Below are positions 1 through 9,482 of a stretch of DNA of 64,000 bases, piece after piece (positions within the stretch are counted from its first letter, which is position 1; every line of letters starts with the position of its first letter). Source of the DNA: Variovorax sp. Root473 (GTDB taxonomy: Bacteria > Pseudomonadota > Gammaproteobacteria > Burkholderiales > Burkholderiaceae_C); assembly GCF_001426505.1 (NCBI RefSeq), contig NZ_LMEV01000020.1, forward strand, positions 301,606 to 365,605, in the 5' to 3' direction. A program made the position numbers and the translations under genes. The notes under the pieces are model-generated. The model did not search any database and was not told where the DNA came from. It was given only the letters and a program-made list of their open reading frames with translations.

Positions 1-2
1 AC

Positions 3-167
3 ATTCCAGCCATCAGCGACGGCGCGCGGCGCCTGGCAGCGGGGCTCGCCAGCCTTTTCTACCGGGAAGATGCGGCCCACCACTGGGCGAATCTGGAGGC
101 CTACAGCGAGCCGGAACTGTGGGGCGACGAGTGGACGCCCGCCCCGCCGCCGCAGGAAAGGGCCTGA
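3..167 (+). CDS. C-terminal end of an unidentified protein (5' end outside window)
   Basis: An open frame enters from the left edge and ends at TGA 165-167. About 54 residues are visible, with an Ala/Arg-rich helix-like stretch, then HHWANLEAY and ELWGDEWTP, and a proline-rich tail ending PPPQERA. The frame keeps the codon bias of neighbouring genes (G/C third positions), so I take it as the true 3' end of a gene transcribed toward leuS, 83 bases upstream. I do not recognise the family from this tail. It could also be an untranslated frame, because no start is visible. Confidence 0.5.
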   Translation: MPAISDGARRLAAGLASLFYREDAAHHWANLEAYSEPELWGDEWTPAPPPQERA

Positions 168-250
168 TTCCGGCACACGGCCGGGGGCGATCACGCGCGG
201 CGATAATCCGCCTTCCCGGCCGCCGTCGAGCCGGGCCCTGCCGAGATGTC

Positions 251-2881
251 ATGAACCCCAGCTACAAACCCAGCGACGTCGAGTCCGCTGCCCAGGCGCA
301 ATGGCGCGCCGCCGATGTCTACCGTGTCACCGAGGACACGGGTCGCAAGAAGTACTACGCCTGTTCGATGCTGCCGTACCCCAGCGGCAAGCTGCACATG
401 GGCCACGTGCGCAACTACACGATCAACGACATGCTCACGCGCTACCTGCGCATGAGCGGCTACAACGTGCTGATGCCCATGGGCTGGGACGCCTTCGGCC
501 TGCCGGCCGAGAACGCGGCGCTGAAGAACGGCGTGCCGCCGGCCAAGTGGACGTACGAGAACATCGACTACATGCGCGGCCAGCTCCAGGCCATGGGCCT
601 GGCCATCGACTGGAGCCGCGAGATCGCCACCTGCGATCCGAGCTACTACAAGTGGAACCAGTGGCTGTTCCTGAAGATGCTCGAAAAGGGCATTGCCTAC
701 CGCAAGACCCAGGTCGTGAACTGGGACCCGGTCGACCAGACCGTGCTGGCCAACGAGCAGGTGATCGACGGCAAGGGCTGGCGCACCGGCGCCACCGTCG
801 AGCGCCGTGAAATTCCCGGCTACTACCTGAAGATCAGCGACTACGCCGAAGAGCTGCTCGAGCACACCCAGCACGAGCTGCCGGGCTGGCCCGAGCGCGT
901 CAAGCTCATGCAGGAAAACTGGATCGGCAAGAGCGAAGGCGTGCGCTTCGCCTTCACGCATGACATCCAGGGCGCCGACGGCAAGCTGATCCAGGACGGC
1001 CGCATGTACGTGTTCACCACGCGTGCCGACACCATCATGGGCGTCACCTTCTGCGCCGTGGCGCCCGAGCACCCGCTCGCCGCGCACGCCGCCACGCTCG
1101 ACCCAAAGGTCGCGGCCTTCATCGAGGAATGCAAGAACGGCGGCACCACCGAGGCCGAGCTCGCCACGCAAGAGAAGAAGGGCGTGCCCACGGGCCTGAC
1201 GGTCAAGCACCCGATCACCGACGAACAGGTGCCGGTGTGGGTCGGCAACTACGTGCTCATCAACTACGGCGACGGCGCCGTGATGGGCGTGCCCGCGCAC
1301 GACGAGCGCGACTTCGCCTTCGCCAACAAGTACGGCATCGAGATCATCCAGGTCGTGCTGGTCGACGACGAGCCGCACTTCGACTATCACAAGTGGCAGG
1401 ACTGGTACGGCGACAAGCAGCGCGGCGTGACCATCAACTCCGACAACTTCAGCGGCATGTCGTACAAGGAGGCCGTGGCCGCCGTGGCCCATGCGCTGGG
1501 CCAGAAGGGCCTGGGCGAGCTGCAGACCACCTGGCGCCTGCGCGACTGGGGCGTGAGCCGCCAGCGCTACTGGGGCACGCCAATCCCGATCATCCATTGC
1601 GAAGAGCACGGCGCGGTGCCGGTCCCCGAAAAGGACCTGCCCGTGGTGCTGCCGACCGACTGCGTGCCCGACGGCTCGGGCAACCCGCTGGCCAAGCACG
1701 AGGGCTTCCACGCCGGCGTGGTGTGTCCGGTGTGCGGCAAGGCCGCGCGGCGCGAGACCGACACGATGGACACCTTCGTCGATTCGTCGTGGTACTTCAT
1801 GCGCTACTGCGACCCCAAGAACGACCAGGCCATGGTCGCCGAGGGCGCCGACTACTGGATGCCGATGGACCAGTACATCGGCGGCATCGAGCACGCGATC
1901 CTGCACCTGCTGTACGCGCGCTTCTGGACCAAGGTCATGCGCGACCTGGGCCTCGTGAAGGCCGACGAGCCCTTCGCCAAGCTGCTCACGCAGGGCATGG
2001 TGCTCAACCACATCTTCTACAAGCGCAACGAGAAGGGCGGCAAGGACTACTTCCCGCCGCTCGAAGTCACGGCGGTGCTCGACGCGCAGGGCCGCATCAC
2101 CGGCGGCACGCTGGCCGACGGAACGAAGGTCGAATACGGCGGCGTCGGCAAGATGGGCAAGAGTGAGCGCAACGGCGTCGACCCGCAGGACCTCATCGAG
2201 AAGTACGGCGCCGACACCGCGCGCCTGTACACCATGTTCACCGCGCCGCCCGAAGCCACGCTCGAGTGGAACGATGCAGCCGTCGAAGGCAGCTACCGCT
2301 TCCTGCGCCGCGTGTGGAACTACGGCGTGGCCCAGGCCGACGTGGCGCCGGTGGCGATCGCCGGGCAGAGCTTCGGCAAGCCGGCCCAGGCGCTGCGCCG
2401 CGAGGTGCACACCGTGCTGCGCCAGATCGACTACGACTACCAGCGCATGCAATACAACACGGTGGTGTCGGGCACGATGAAGCTGCTCAACGCGCTCGAA
2501 GGCTTCAAGCCCGACGGCAGCGCGGGCGACGCGGCCGCCGCGCGCGAAGGCTTCGGCATCCTGCTGCGCTGCCTGTACCCGGCCACGCCGCACATCGCGC
2601 ACCAGCTCTGGCAGCAGCTCGGCTACGACAAGGCGCTCGGCGACCTGCTCGACGCGCCCTGGCCCGTGGTCGACGTGGCAGCGCTGGCGCAGGACGAGGT
2701 CGAGCTCATGCTGCAGGTCAACGGCAAGCTGCGCGGCAAGCTGCTGGTGCCCGCCGGTGCCTCGAAAGACGAGATCGAGCGGCTGGCGCTGGCCTGCGAC
2801 GACTTCGTCAACTTCGCCGAAGGCGCGCCGCCCAAGCGCGTGATCGTGGTGCCCGGGCGCCTGGTCAACGTGGTCATCTGA
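251..2881 (+). CDS. leuS: Leucyl-tRNA synthetase
   Basis: Class I aminoacyl-tRNA synthetase that charges tRNA-Leu in the cytoplasm; 876 residues, normal for bacterial LeuRS. The HIGH signature is HMGH at residues 49-52 (PSGKLHMGHVRNY) and the KMSKS loop is KMGKS near residue 634. The inserted CP1 editing domain shows TTRADTIMG, and the C-terminal domain ends with LQVNGKLRGK. The frame is open further upstream to 119, but MNPSYKPSDVESAAQ matches how LeuRS proteins begin, so ATG 251 is chosen. lptE follows 35 bases downstream and holA after that, a common beta-proteobacterial order that suggests one transcript. Confidence 0.98.
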   Translation: MNPSYKPSDVESAAQAQWRAADVYRVTEDTGRKKYYACSMLPYPSGKLHMGHVRNYTINDMLTRYLRMSGYNVLMPMGWDAFGLPAENAALKNGVPPAKWTYENIDYMRGQLQAMGLAIDWSREIATCDPSYYKWNQWLFLKMLEKGIAYRKTQVVNWDPVDQTVLANEQVIDGKGWRTGATVERREIPGYYLKISDYAEELLEHTQHELPGWPERVKLMQENWIGKSEGVRFAFTHDIQGADGKLIQDGRMYVFTTRADTIMGVTFCAVAPEHPLAAHAATLDPKVAAFIEECKNGGTTEAELATQEKKGVPTGLTVKHPITDEQVPVWVGNYVLINYGDGAVMGVPAHDERDFAFANKYGIEIIQVVLVDDEPHFDYHKWQDWYGDKQRGVTINSDNFSGMSYKEAVAAVAHALGQKGLGELQTTWRLRDWGVSRQRYWGTPIPIIHCEEHGAVPVPEKDLPVVLPTDCVPDGSGNPLAKHEGFHAGVVCPVCGKAARRETDTMDTFVDSSWYFMRYCDPKNDQAMVAEGADYWMPMDQYIGGIEHAILHLLYARFWTKVMRDLGLVKADEPFAKLLTQGMVLNHIFYKRNEKGGKDYFPPLEVTAVLDAQGRITGGTLADGTKVEYGGVGKMGKSERNGVDPQDLIEKYGADTARLYTMFTAPPEATLEWNDAAVEGSYRFLRRVWNYGVAQADVAPVAIAGQSFGKPAQALRREVHTVLRQIDYDYQRMQYNTVVSGTMKLLNALEGFKPDGSAGDAAAAREGFGILLRCLYPATPHIAHQLWQQLGYDKALGDLLDAPWPVVDVAALAQDEVELMLQVNGKLRGKLLVPAGASKDEIERLALACDDFVNFAEGAPPKRVIVVPGRLVNVVI

Positions 2882-2916
2882 CCAAGTCTCTGCACAACGA
2901 CGGAAACGACAGACGC

Positions 2917-3438
2917 ATGAACATTCGCAATGCCTCGCAGCCGCGCCGCGGCTTTCTCCTGGGCCTCGGCGTGGCAGGCGCTTCGCTGGCCCTGTCCGGC
3001 TGCGGCTTCGCGCTGCGCAAGGCGCCGAATTTCGCGTTCAAGACGCTGTCGCTCGACGGCAATACGGCGCTCATCAACCAGCTGCGGCGCGAGCTGCGTG
3101 CGGCCGGCAATGTGCGGCTGGTGCCCAAGGAAGAGGCCAGCACCGCCGACGCCGTGCTCGTTGTGCTGGGGGAGGACCGCGACCGCTTCGTGATCTCCAC
3201 CAACTCCGCCGGCCTGCTGCGCGAGCTGCAGCTGCGCCTGCGCGTGCGCTTCAGCCTGCGCACGCCGGGCGGCAAGGAATTGCTGCCCGCGTCGGAGGTC
3301 TCGCAGACGCGCGACCTGAGCTTCAACGAAACCAACGCGCTGGCCAAGGAAGGCGAGGCCGAGCTGCTGTTTCGCGACATGCAGGCCGACATCGCGCAGC
3401 AGTTGATGCGCCGGCTGGCGGCGGTGCAGTCGCTGTAG
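2917..3438 (+). CDS. lptE: LPS-assembly lipoprotein LptE
   Basis: Outer-membrane lipoprotein that plugs the LptD barrel and helps deliver lipopolysaccharide to the cell surface. It has 173 residues. The signal peptide contains RRGFLLGLGVAG and ends at lipobox LSGC, with Cys29 as the lipidated residue, followed by GFALRKAP as in LptE proteins (usual GFxLR start of the mature protein). The twin arginine before the hydrophobic core is Tat-like. It sits between leuS and holA, the conserved position of lptE (rlpB) in many proteobacteria. Function is assigned from this context and the N-terminal motif; the rest of LptE is poorly conserved. Confidence 0.93.
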   Translation: MNIRNASQPRRGFLLGLGVAGASLALSGCGFALRKAPNFAFKTLSLDGNTALINQLRRELRAAGNVRLVPKEEASTADAVLVVLGEDRDRFVISTNSAGLLRELQLRLRVRFSLRTPGGKELLPASEVSQTRDLSFNETNALAKEGEAELLFRDMQADIAQQLMRRLAAVQSL

Positions 3439-3470
3439 GCGACGCCTCCGGTCGCGATTCCGTTCATTCC

Positions 3471-4541
3471 ATGCAACTTGCCAGTGCCCAGCTCGGCGCC
3501 CACCTGCAAAAGGGCCTGAAGCCGCTTTACACGATCCACGGCGACGAGCCGCTGCTCGCGCAGGAGGCGGCCGATGCCATCCGCGCCGCCGCTCGCGCCC
3601 AGGGCCACACCGAGCGCAGCTCGTACACCGTGGCCGGCGCGCACTTCGACTGGAGCGCGGTGCTGGCGGCGGGGGGCTCGCTCTCGCTGTTCGCCGACAA
3701 GCAGATCGTCGAGATCCGCATTCCCTCGGGCAAGCCCGGCAAGGACGGCAGCGTCGCCCTGCAGCAGCTGGCCGAAGCGGCGCCGGGCAACGACAGCACG
3801 CTCACGCTGGTGATGCTGCCGCGCCTGGACAAGGCCACGCGCACCGGCGCGTGGTTTTCGGCGCTGGAGAACAACGGCGTGAGCATCCAGGTCGACCCGA
3901 TCGAGCGCGCCGCGCTGCCGCAATGGATCGCCCAGCGCCTGGGGCTGCAGGGCCAGCGCGTGATGCCCGGCGACGAAGGCCAGCGCACGCTGCAGTTCTT
4001 TGCCGACCGCGTCGAAGGCAACCTGCTCGCCGCGCACCAGGAAATCCAGAAGCTCGCGCTGCTGCATCCGGCCGGCGAGCTGAGCTGGGAGCAGGTCGAG
4101 GGCGCCGTCAACAACGTGGCGCGCTACGACGTGTTCAAGCTCTCCGAGGCCGTGCTGGCCGGCAACCCGCAGCGCGTGGCGCGCATGCTCGACGGCCTGC
4201 AGGCCGAGGGCGAGGCCGAGGTGCTGGTGCACTACACGATCGCCGAGGATATCCGCGCCCTCAAGCGCGTGAAGGACGCCATGGCCGCCGGCCGCCCGCT
4301 GCCGATGGCGCTGCGCGAGAACCGCATCTGGGGCCCGCGCGAGCGCGCCTTCGAACGCGTGCTGCCGCGCCTGGACGACCGCATGTTGACCCGGCTGTTG
4401 CGCGCGGCCCATCTGGTCGACGGCATTTGCAAGGGCCTGAAGCAGCCCGACTGGCCCGCCAGCGGTTGGCAGGCGCTGCAGCGGCTGGCGCTGATGTTGT
4501 GCCGCGCCTGCAGCACGGCCGCGGCGCCGCGCCGGGCCTGA
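3471..4541 (+). CDS. holA: DNA polymerase III subunit delta
   Basis: Delta subunit of the clamp loader, which opens the beta sliding clamp during DNA replication. The protein has 356 residues, close to the usual 340-345. The N-terminus LKPLYTIHGDEPLLAQEAADAIR is the family signature (Y-x-I-x-G-D-E-P-L), and the C-terminal region carries the helical collar domain (VHYTIAEDIRALKRVK). It starts 32 bases after lptE, consistent with cotranscription from leuS. The last residues (CRACSTAAAPRRA) are an Ala/Arg-rich tail of no recognised function. Confidence 0.95.
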   Translation: MQLASAQLGAHLQKGLKPLYTIHGDEPLLAQEAADAIRAAARAQGHTERSSYTVAGAHFDWSAVLAAGGSLSLFADKQIVEIRIPSGKPGKDGSVALQQLAEAAPGNDSTLTLVMLPRLDKATRTGAWFSALENNGVSIQVDPIERAALPQWIAQRLGLQGQRVMPGDEGQRTLQFFADRVEGNLLAAHQEIQKLALLHPAGELSWEQVEGAVNNVARYDVFKLSEAVLAGNPQRVARMLDGLQAEGEAEVLVHYTIAEDIRALKRVKDAMAAGRPLPMALRENRIWGPRERAFERVLPRLDDRMLTRLLRAAHLVDGICKGLKQPDWPASGWQALQRLALMLCRACSTAAAPRRA

Positions 4542-4603
4542 CGCGCCATCAAAAGGCCCCCGTGTCAGCCGGGCCGAAGGTCCGCGTGGGAAAATGCGCG
4601 GCT

Positions 4604-5896
4604 ATGAACGCGTTCAACGTCAGCGAGCACATGCAGACCCTCGGTCTGCAAGCCAAAGCGGCTGCATTCCTCATGGCCCGTGCGGATGCAGCTACCAAAA
4701 ACAGAGCGCTGAAAGCGCTGGCCCGGCGCCTGCGCGAAGCCGGCCCCGCGCTGGCCATCGCCAATCAAAAGGACCTGGAGCGCGCCACCGCCGCGGGCCT
4801 GTCGGCCCCGATGGTCGACCGGCTCAAGCTCACGCCCAAGGTCCTGGAGACCGTGGCCGAGGGCTGTGAGCAGCTGGCCGGCATGGCCGACGTGATCGGC
4901 GAGATCATCGGCATGAAGCAGCAGCCCAGTGGCATCCGCGTGGGCCAGATGCGCGTGCCGATCGGTGTCTTCGGCATGATCTACGAGAGCCGCCCCAACG
5001 TGACCATCGAGGCCGCGAGCCTGGCGATCAAGAGCGGCAACGCGGCCATCCTGCGCGGCGGCTCGGAAGCCATCGACTCGAACAAGGCGCTGGCGCTGCT
5101 GGTGTCCGAGGCGCTGGCCGAAGCCGGGCTGCCGGTCGATGCGGTGCAACTGGTGCAGACCACCGACCGCGAGGCCGTGGGCCAACTCATCGCCATGCCC
5201 GACTTCGTCGACGTGATCATTCCGCGCGGCGGCAAGGGCCTGATCGAGCGCATCAGCCGCGACGCCAAGGTGCCGGTCATCAAGCACCTGGACGGCAACT
5301 GCCACGTCTACGTGGACGACACGGCCGAGTTCGACATGGCGCTGCGCATCGTCGACAACGCCAAGACCCAGAAGTACAGCCCCTGCAACGCCGCCGAAGG
5401 CCTGCTGGTGGCGACCTCGGTGGCCGACCACTTCCTGCCCGAAATCGCCGCCGTCTTCGCCGCCAAGGGCGTCGAGATGCGCTGCGACCCGGCCGCCGCC
5501 GCGATCCTGCGCGCCAGCGAGGCGCACCATCCGCAGGCGAAGGTGATCGATGCGGTCGAGTCCGACTGGTCCGAGGAGTACCTGGCCGCCGTCATCAGCA
5601 TCAAGGTGGTGGCGGGGCTGGACGAGGCCATTGCGCACATCAACCGCTACTCGAGCCACCACACCGACGCCATCGTCACGCGCGACCACATCAACGCCCA
5701 GCGCTTCCTGCGCGAAGTCGATTCGGCCAGCGTGATGGTGAATGCGAGCACGCGCTTCGCAGACGGTTTCGAGTACGGCCTGGGCGCCGAAATCGGCATC
5801 AGCACCGACAAGTTCCACGCGCGCGGCCCGGTCGGCATCGAAGGCCTGACCTCGCTCAAGTACGTAGTGCTCGGGCAGGGCGAAACTCGCAGCTGA
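4604..5896 (+). CDS. proA: Gamma-glutamyl phosphate reductase
   Basis: Reduces L-glutamyl-5-phosphate to glutamate-5-semialdehyde with NADPH, the second step of proline synthesis. It has 430 residues, slightly longer than E. coli ProA (417). Recognisable segments are PIGVFGMIYESRPNVT, ILRGGSEAIDSN, IIPRGGKGLI and the catalytic-cysteine region KYSPCNAAEGLLV. ATG 4604 gives MNAFNVSEHMQTLG. The open frame extends far upstream through holA in another reading frame, but that part is antisense-like shadow and is not used. proB is not adjacent. Confidence 0.97.
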   Translation: MNAFNVSEHMQTLGLQAKAAAFLMARADAATKNRALKALARRLREAGPALAIANQKDLERATAAGLSAPMVDRLKLTPKVLETVAEGCEQLAGMADVIGEIIGMKQQPSGIRVGQMRVPIGVFGMIYESRPNVTIEAASLAIKSGNAAILRGGSEAIDSNKALALLVSEALAEAGLPVDAVQLVQTTDREAVGQLIAMPDFVDVIIPRGGKGLIERISRDAKVPVIKHLDGNCHVYVDDTAEFDMALRIVDNAKTQKYSPCNAAEGLLVATSVADHFLPEIAAVFAAKGVEMRCDPAAAAILRASEAHHPQAKVIDAVESDWSEEYLAAVISIKVVAGLDEAIAHINRYSSHHTDAIVTRDHINAQRFLREVDSASVMVNASTRFADGFEYGLGAEIGISTDKFHARGPVGIEGLTSLKYVVLGQGETRS

Positions 5897-6101
5897 CGGA
5901 TGCCGGCGGCACCGAGGCGGGTGCCGCGCCATTGGCCTTGTCGCTTTGCAGAGGGCGAAAGCAGGCAAGTCCTACAGGACGGTGGGTGAAAGCAGGGGCC
6001 GTTGAAGGAATCGCAGTGTTTCCGCTTGTCATCCGCGCGGGCAGCCCCAAATCCTACAATCCCGCTCAGCTTTTCCCGTACAAGTCCAAGAAGGCCGCCG
6101 C

Positions 6102-7418
6102 ATGGTTCCGCATCTCGTCACCGCCCTGACCGGCCCGATCAACGAACTGGAGCAGCGGGTGCTCGACTCGATGCCCGCCATCGAGCGCTGGTTCCGCCTC
6201 GAGTGGATGGAGCACACGCCGCCGTTCTACAGCGCTGTCGACATCCGCAACGCTGGCTTCAAGCTTGCGCCGGTCGACACCAACCTGTTTCCCGGTGGCT
6301 GGAACAACCTCACCAAGGAAATGCTGCCGCTGGCGGTGCAGGCCGCGCAGGCAGCCATCGAGAAGATCTGTCCGGAAGCCCGCAACCTGCTCGTCATTCC
6401 TGAAAATCACTCGAAAAACACCTTTTATCTCGCCAACGTCGCGCAACTCGTGCGCATCTTCCATATGGCGGGCCTCAATGTGCGCATCGGGTCGATCGAC
6501 CCGGCCATCAAGTCGCCCAAGAAGATCGAGCTGCCCAACGGCGAGACCGTGACGCTCGAACCGGTGGTGCGTTCCAAGCGCCGACTGGGCCTGAAGAACT
6601 TCGATCCCTGCACAATTTTGCTCAACAACGAGCTTTCTGCGGGAACACCCGGCATCCTCGAAGACCTGCACGAGCAGTACCTGCTGCCGCCGCTGCACGC
6701 GGGCTGGTCGGTGCGCCGCAAGAGCAACCACCTGCACAGCTACGAAGAGCTGTGCAAGCGCTTCGGCAAGCTGCTGGGCATCGATCCCTGGCTCATCAAC
6801 CCGATCTACGCGCGCGCCGAAGGCGTCGATGTGGCCGAAGGCCGAGGCATCGACGTGCTCACCAGCCATGTCGACGCGGTGCTCACCAAGGTGCGCCGCA
6901 AGTACAAGGAATACGGCATCAACGAGAAGCCCTTCGTGGTCGTCAAGGGCGGCCACAGCGGCAGCGGCAGCCCCGGCGTCGTGACTGTGCGCGACGCCAA
7001 GGAGGTCGAGGCGCTCATCGGCAAGTCGCGCACCGCCACCTCATCGCCCAGCAAGACCAGCGCCGGGCGCGACCTGCGCGAGCCCACCGAGTTGATCGTG
7101 CAGGAAGGCGTGCTCACCAACGAGCGCGTGCACAACGGCGTGGCCGAACCAGTGGTCTACATGATGGACCGCTACGTGGTGGGCGGCTTCTACCGCGTGC
7201 ACGCCGAGCGCGCCGCCGACGAGAACCTCAAGCAGCCGGGCGCCAGCTACGTGCCCCTGGCTTTCTCGGAAAGCGCGCAACTGCCGCAGCCGGGCGCCAA
7301 GCCCGGTGCCAGCGCCCCCAACCGTTTTTACATGTATGGCGTGGTGGGCCGTTTGGCGATGGTCGCGGCCAGCTACGAGATGGAAGCCACCGATCCGGAC
7401 GCCGAAATCTACGAATGA
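6102..7418 (+). CDS. gshA: Glutamate-cysteine ligase, proteobacterial (non-E. coli) type
   Basis: Joins glutamate and cysteine with ATP, the first and rate-limiting step of glutathione synthesis. The 438-residue protein starts MVPHLVTALTGPINELEQ and contains PVDTNLFPGGWNNLT, the hallmark of the beta-proteobacterial/Acidithiobacillus family that is unrelated in length and sequence to E. coli GshA. Its C-terminal half has KGGHSGSGSPGV, a glycine-rich nucleotide-binding-like loop. The second enzyme, gshB, lies 3.4 kb downstream on the same strand, with kup and a transporter gene between them. The 205 bases upstream hold a TACAAT (6055-6060) as possible -10 box but no good -35. Confidence 0.95.
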   Translation: MVPHLVTALTGPINELEQRVLDSMPAIERWFRLEWMEHTPPFYSAVDIRNAGFKLAPVDTNLFPGGWNNLTKEMLPLAVQAAQAAIEKICPEARNLLVIPENHSKNTFYLANVAQLVRIFHMAGLNVRIGSIDPAIKSPKKIELPNGETVTLEPVVRSKRRLGLKNFDPCTILLNNELSAGTPGILEDLHEQYLLPPLHAGWSVRRKSNHLHSYEELCKRFGKLLGIDPWLINPIYARAEGVDVAEGRGIDVLTSHVDAVLTKVRRKYKEYGINEKPFVVVKGGHSGSGSPGVVTVRDAKEVEALIGKSRTATSSPSKTSAGRDLREPTELIVQEGVLTNERVHNGVAEPVVYMMDRYVVGGFYRVHAERAADENLKQPGASYVPLAFSESAQLPQPGAKPGASAPNRFYMYGVVGRLAMVAASYEMEATDPDAEIYE

Positions 7419-7525
7419 GCGGCCAAGCCGGGTTGCGGCGCGGGCGGGCGGCGGCAAAATAGCAGCCCCACAGCAAAGGAACCCAAAGGGCGGAGGGATG
7501 CGCGGCACGGCCGCGGCATCCCAGC

Positions 7526-9442
7526 GTGACTGACGCGTCGATCACTGCGAGCCGCCCTTTTCCCATCGACCTCGTGTCAGCCCCCAAAAACATCTCTGCC
7601 GGCCTCATCGTCGGCGCCATTGGCGTCGTCTATGGCGACATCGGCACCAGCGTTCTCTATGCGGTCAAGGAAGTCTTCGGTCACGGCCATGTGCCGTTCA
7701 CCGTGGAGAACGTCTACGGCATCCTGTCGATGTTCTTCTGGACCCTCACGGTCATCGTGTCGATCAAGTACGTCGTGCTCGTGCTGCGCGCCGACAACGA
7801 AGGCGAGGGCGGCCTGGTCGCGATGCTCGCGCTGGCCTCCCAGGCCGTGGCCGACAAGCCCAGGCTGCGCCAGCTGCTGCTGATCGTCGGCATCTTCGGC
7901 ACTTCGCTGTTCTACGGCGACGGCGTGATCACGCCGGCCATCTCGGTGCTGTCGGCGGTCGAGGGCCTGGAGGTGGTGTCGCCGCACTTCAAGCACTACG
8001 TGATCCCGATCACGCTGGTCGTGCTGTTCTGCCTGTTCGCGGTCCAAAAGCGCGGCACCGCAGGCATCGGCAAGTTCTTCGGCCCGGTCACGCTGGCGTG
8101 GTTCGCGGCCATCGCCGTGCTGGGCGTGTGGCAGATCGCGCACCACCCCGAGATCATCAAGGCGCTGAGCCCCTGGTTCGCCCTGAAGTTCATCTGGGAC
8201 AACCCGGGCACCAGCTTCATCCTGCTGGGCGCCATGGTGCTGTGCGTGACCGGCGCCGAGGCGCTGTACGCCGACCTGGGCCACTTCGGCAAGAAGCCGA
8301 TCCGCATCGCGTGGTTCTCGGTTGTCATGCCGGCGCTCACGCTCAACTACCTGGGCCAGGGCGCGCTGCTGCTGGAGAACCCCGAGGCCGTGAAGAACCC
8401 GTTCTTCATGATGGCGCCCGAATGGGCCCTCATTCCGCTGGTGCTGCTCGCCACGCTGTCCACGGTGATCGCCTCGCAGGCGCTCATCACCGGCGCCTTC
8501 AGCGTCACGCGCCAGGTGATCCAGCTGGGCTACCTGCCACGCCTGAACATCGAACACACCAGTGTGCGCACCGCGGGTCAGATCTACATTCCGCTGGTCA
8601 ATTGGGGCCTGTTCGTCGCGATCGTGATGGCGGTCGTGATGTTCCGCACCTCGAGCAGCCTGGCCGCGGCCTACGGCATTGCCGTGACCACCGACATGCT
8701 GATCACCACGATCCTCACCTTCTTCGTGATTCGCTACGCGTGGAAGCTGCCGCTGGCGCTGTGCATCGCCTCGACCGCGATCTTCTTCGTCGTCGATTTC
8801 CTGTTCTTCGCCTCGAACCTGCTCAAGCTGTTCGAGGGCGGCTGGTTCCCGCTGCTGATCGGCGGCGCCGTGTTCACGCTGATGGTCACCTGGAAGGAAG
8901 GCCGCCGCCTCATGGGCGAGGCGCAGCACGCCGACGCGATCGACCTGAAGTCGTTCCTGGGCTCGGTGTTCATGAGCCCGCCCGCGCGCGTGGACGGCAC
9001 GGCCGTGTTCCTCACGGCCGAGCCGGGCGTGGTGCCCAACGCGCTGCTGCACAACCTCAAGCACAACAAGGTGCTGCACGAGCAGAACATGTTCGTCACC
9101 GTGCGCAACCACGAGGTGCCCTGGATTCCGATGGACAAGCGCATCGAGATCGAGTCGCTGGGCAACCACTGCTGGCAGGTCATCGTGCACTACGGCTTCA
9201 AGAACGACATCGACCTGCCGCGCGCGCTCGACAACGCGCGCATGCGCGGCTGCCAGCTCGAGCCGATGACGACCAGCTACTTCCTCTCGCGCGACGTCGT
9301 GATTCCCACGCTGGGCAGCGGCATGGCGCCCTGGCGCGAGAAGCTGTTCGCGCAGATGCACCACAACGCGAGCGGCGCGGCGGCCTTCCTCGGCCTGCCG
9401 AACAATGCGGTCGTCGAGCTGGGTTCGAAGATCGAGATCTGA
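7526..9442 (+). CDS. kup: Low-affinity potassium uptake protein Kup
   Basis: Proton-coupled potassium importer of the inner membrane (KUP/HAK/KT family). Family signatures are IVGAIGVVYGDIGTSVLYA, RADNEGEGGLVAM and YGDGVITPAISVLSA. About twelve hydrophobic segments precede a soluble C-terminal domain with VVPNALLHNLKHNKVLH. With the GTG at 7526 the protein is 638 residues; a second GTG at 7574 would give about 622, which also fits the family, so the start is uncertain. It lies between gshA and gshB. Confidence 0.95.
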   Translation: MTDASITASRPFPIDLVSAPKNISAGLIVGAIGVVYGDIGTSVLYAVKEVFGHGHVPFTVENVYGILSMFFWTLTVIVSIKYVVLVLRADNEGEGGLVAMLALASQAVADKPRLRQLLLIVGIFGTSLFYGDGVITPAISVLSAVEGLEVVSPHFKHYVIPITLVVLFCLFAVQKRGTAGIGKFFGPVTLAWFAAIAVLGVWQIAHHPEIIKALSPWFALKFIWDNPGTSFILLGAMVLCVTGAEALYADLGHFGKKPIRIAWFSVVMPALTLNYLGQGALLLENPEAVKNPFFMMAPEWALIPLVLLATLSTVIASQALITGAFSVTRQVIQLGYLPRLNIEHTSVRTAGQIYIPLVNWGLFVAIVMAVVMFRTSSSLAAAYGIAVTTDMLITTILTFFVIRYAWKLPLALCIASTAIFFVVDFLFFASNLLKLFEGGWFPLLIGGAVFTLMVTWKEGRRLMGEAQHADAIDLKSFLGSVFMSPPARVDGTAVFLTAEPGVVPNALLHNLKHNKVLHEQNMFVTVRNHEVPWIPMDKRIEIESLGNHCWQVIVHYGFKNDIDLPRALDNARMRGCQLEPMTTSYFLSRDVVIPTLGSGMAPWREKLFAQMHHNASGAAAFLGLPNNAVVELGSKIEI

Positions 9443-9482
9443 GGGCCGCGGCGCCCGCCGCGTGCCCCGGCAGAATCCCGGC

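Noticed and set aside
119..250. Longer leuS start at 119
   Set aside because: The added residues are Arg/Pro/Ala-rich, overlap the preceding frame, and LeuRS proteins start at the MNPSYK-like position.
191..2602. Long open frame on the minus strand opposite leuS (about 800 codons)
   Set aside because: It is rich in His/Arg/Val with no family motif and mirrors the G/C third positions of leuS. Such antisense frames occur opposite many genes here.
6026..6060. TTGTCA ... TACAAT promoter before gshA
   Set aside because: The spacer is 23 bases, too long for sigma-70; only the -10 element is plausible.
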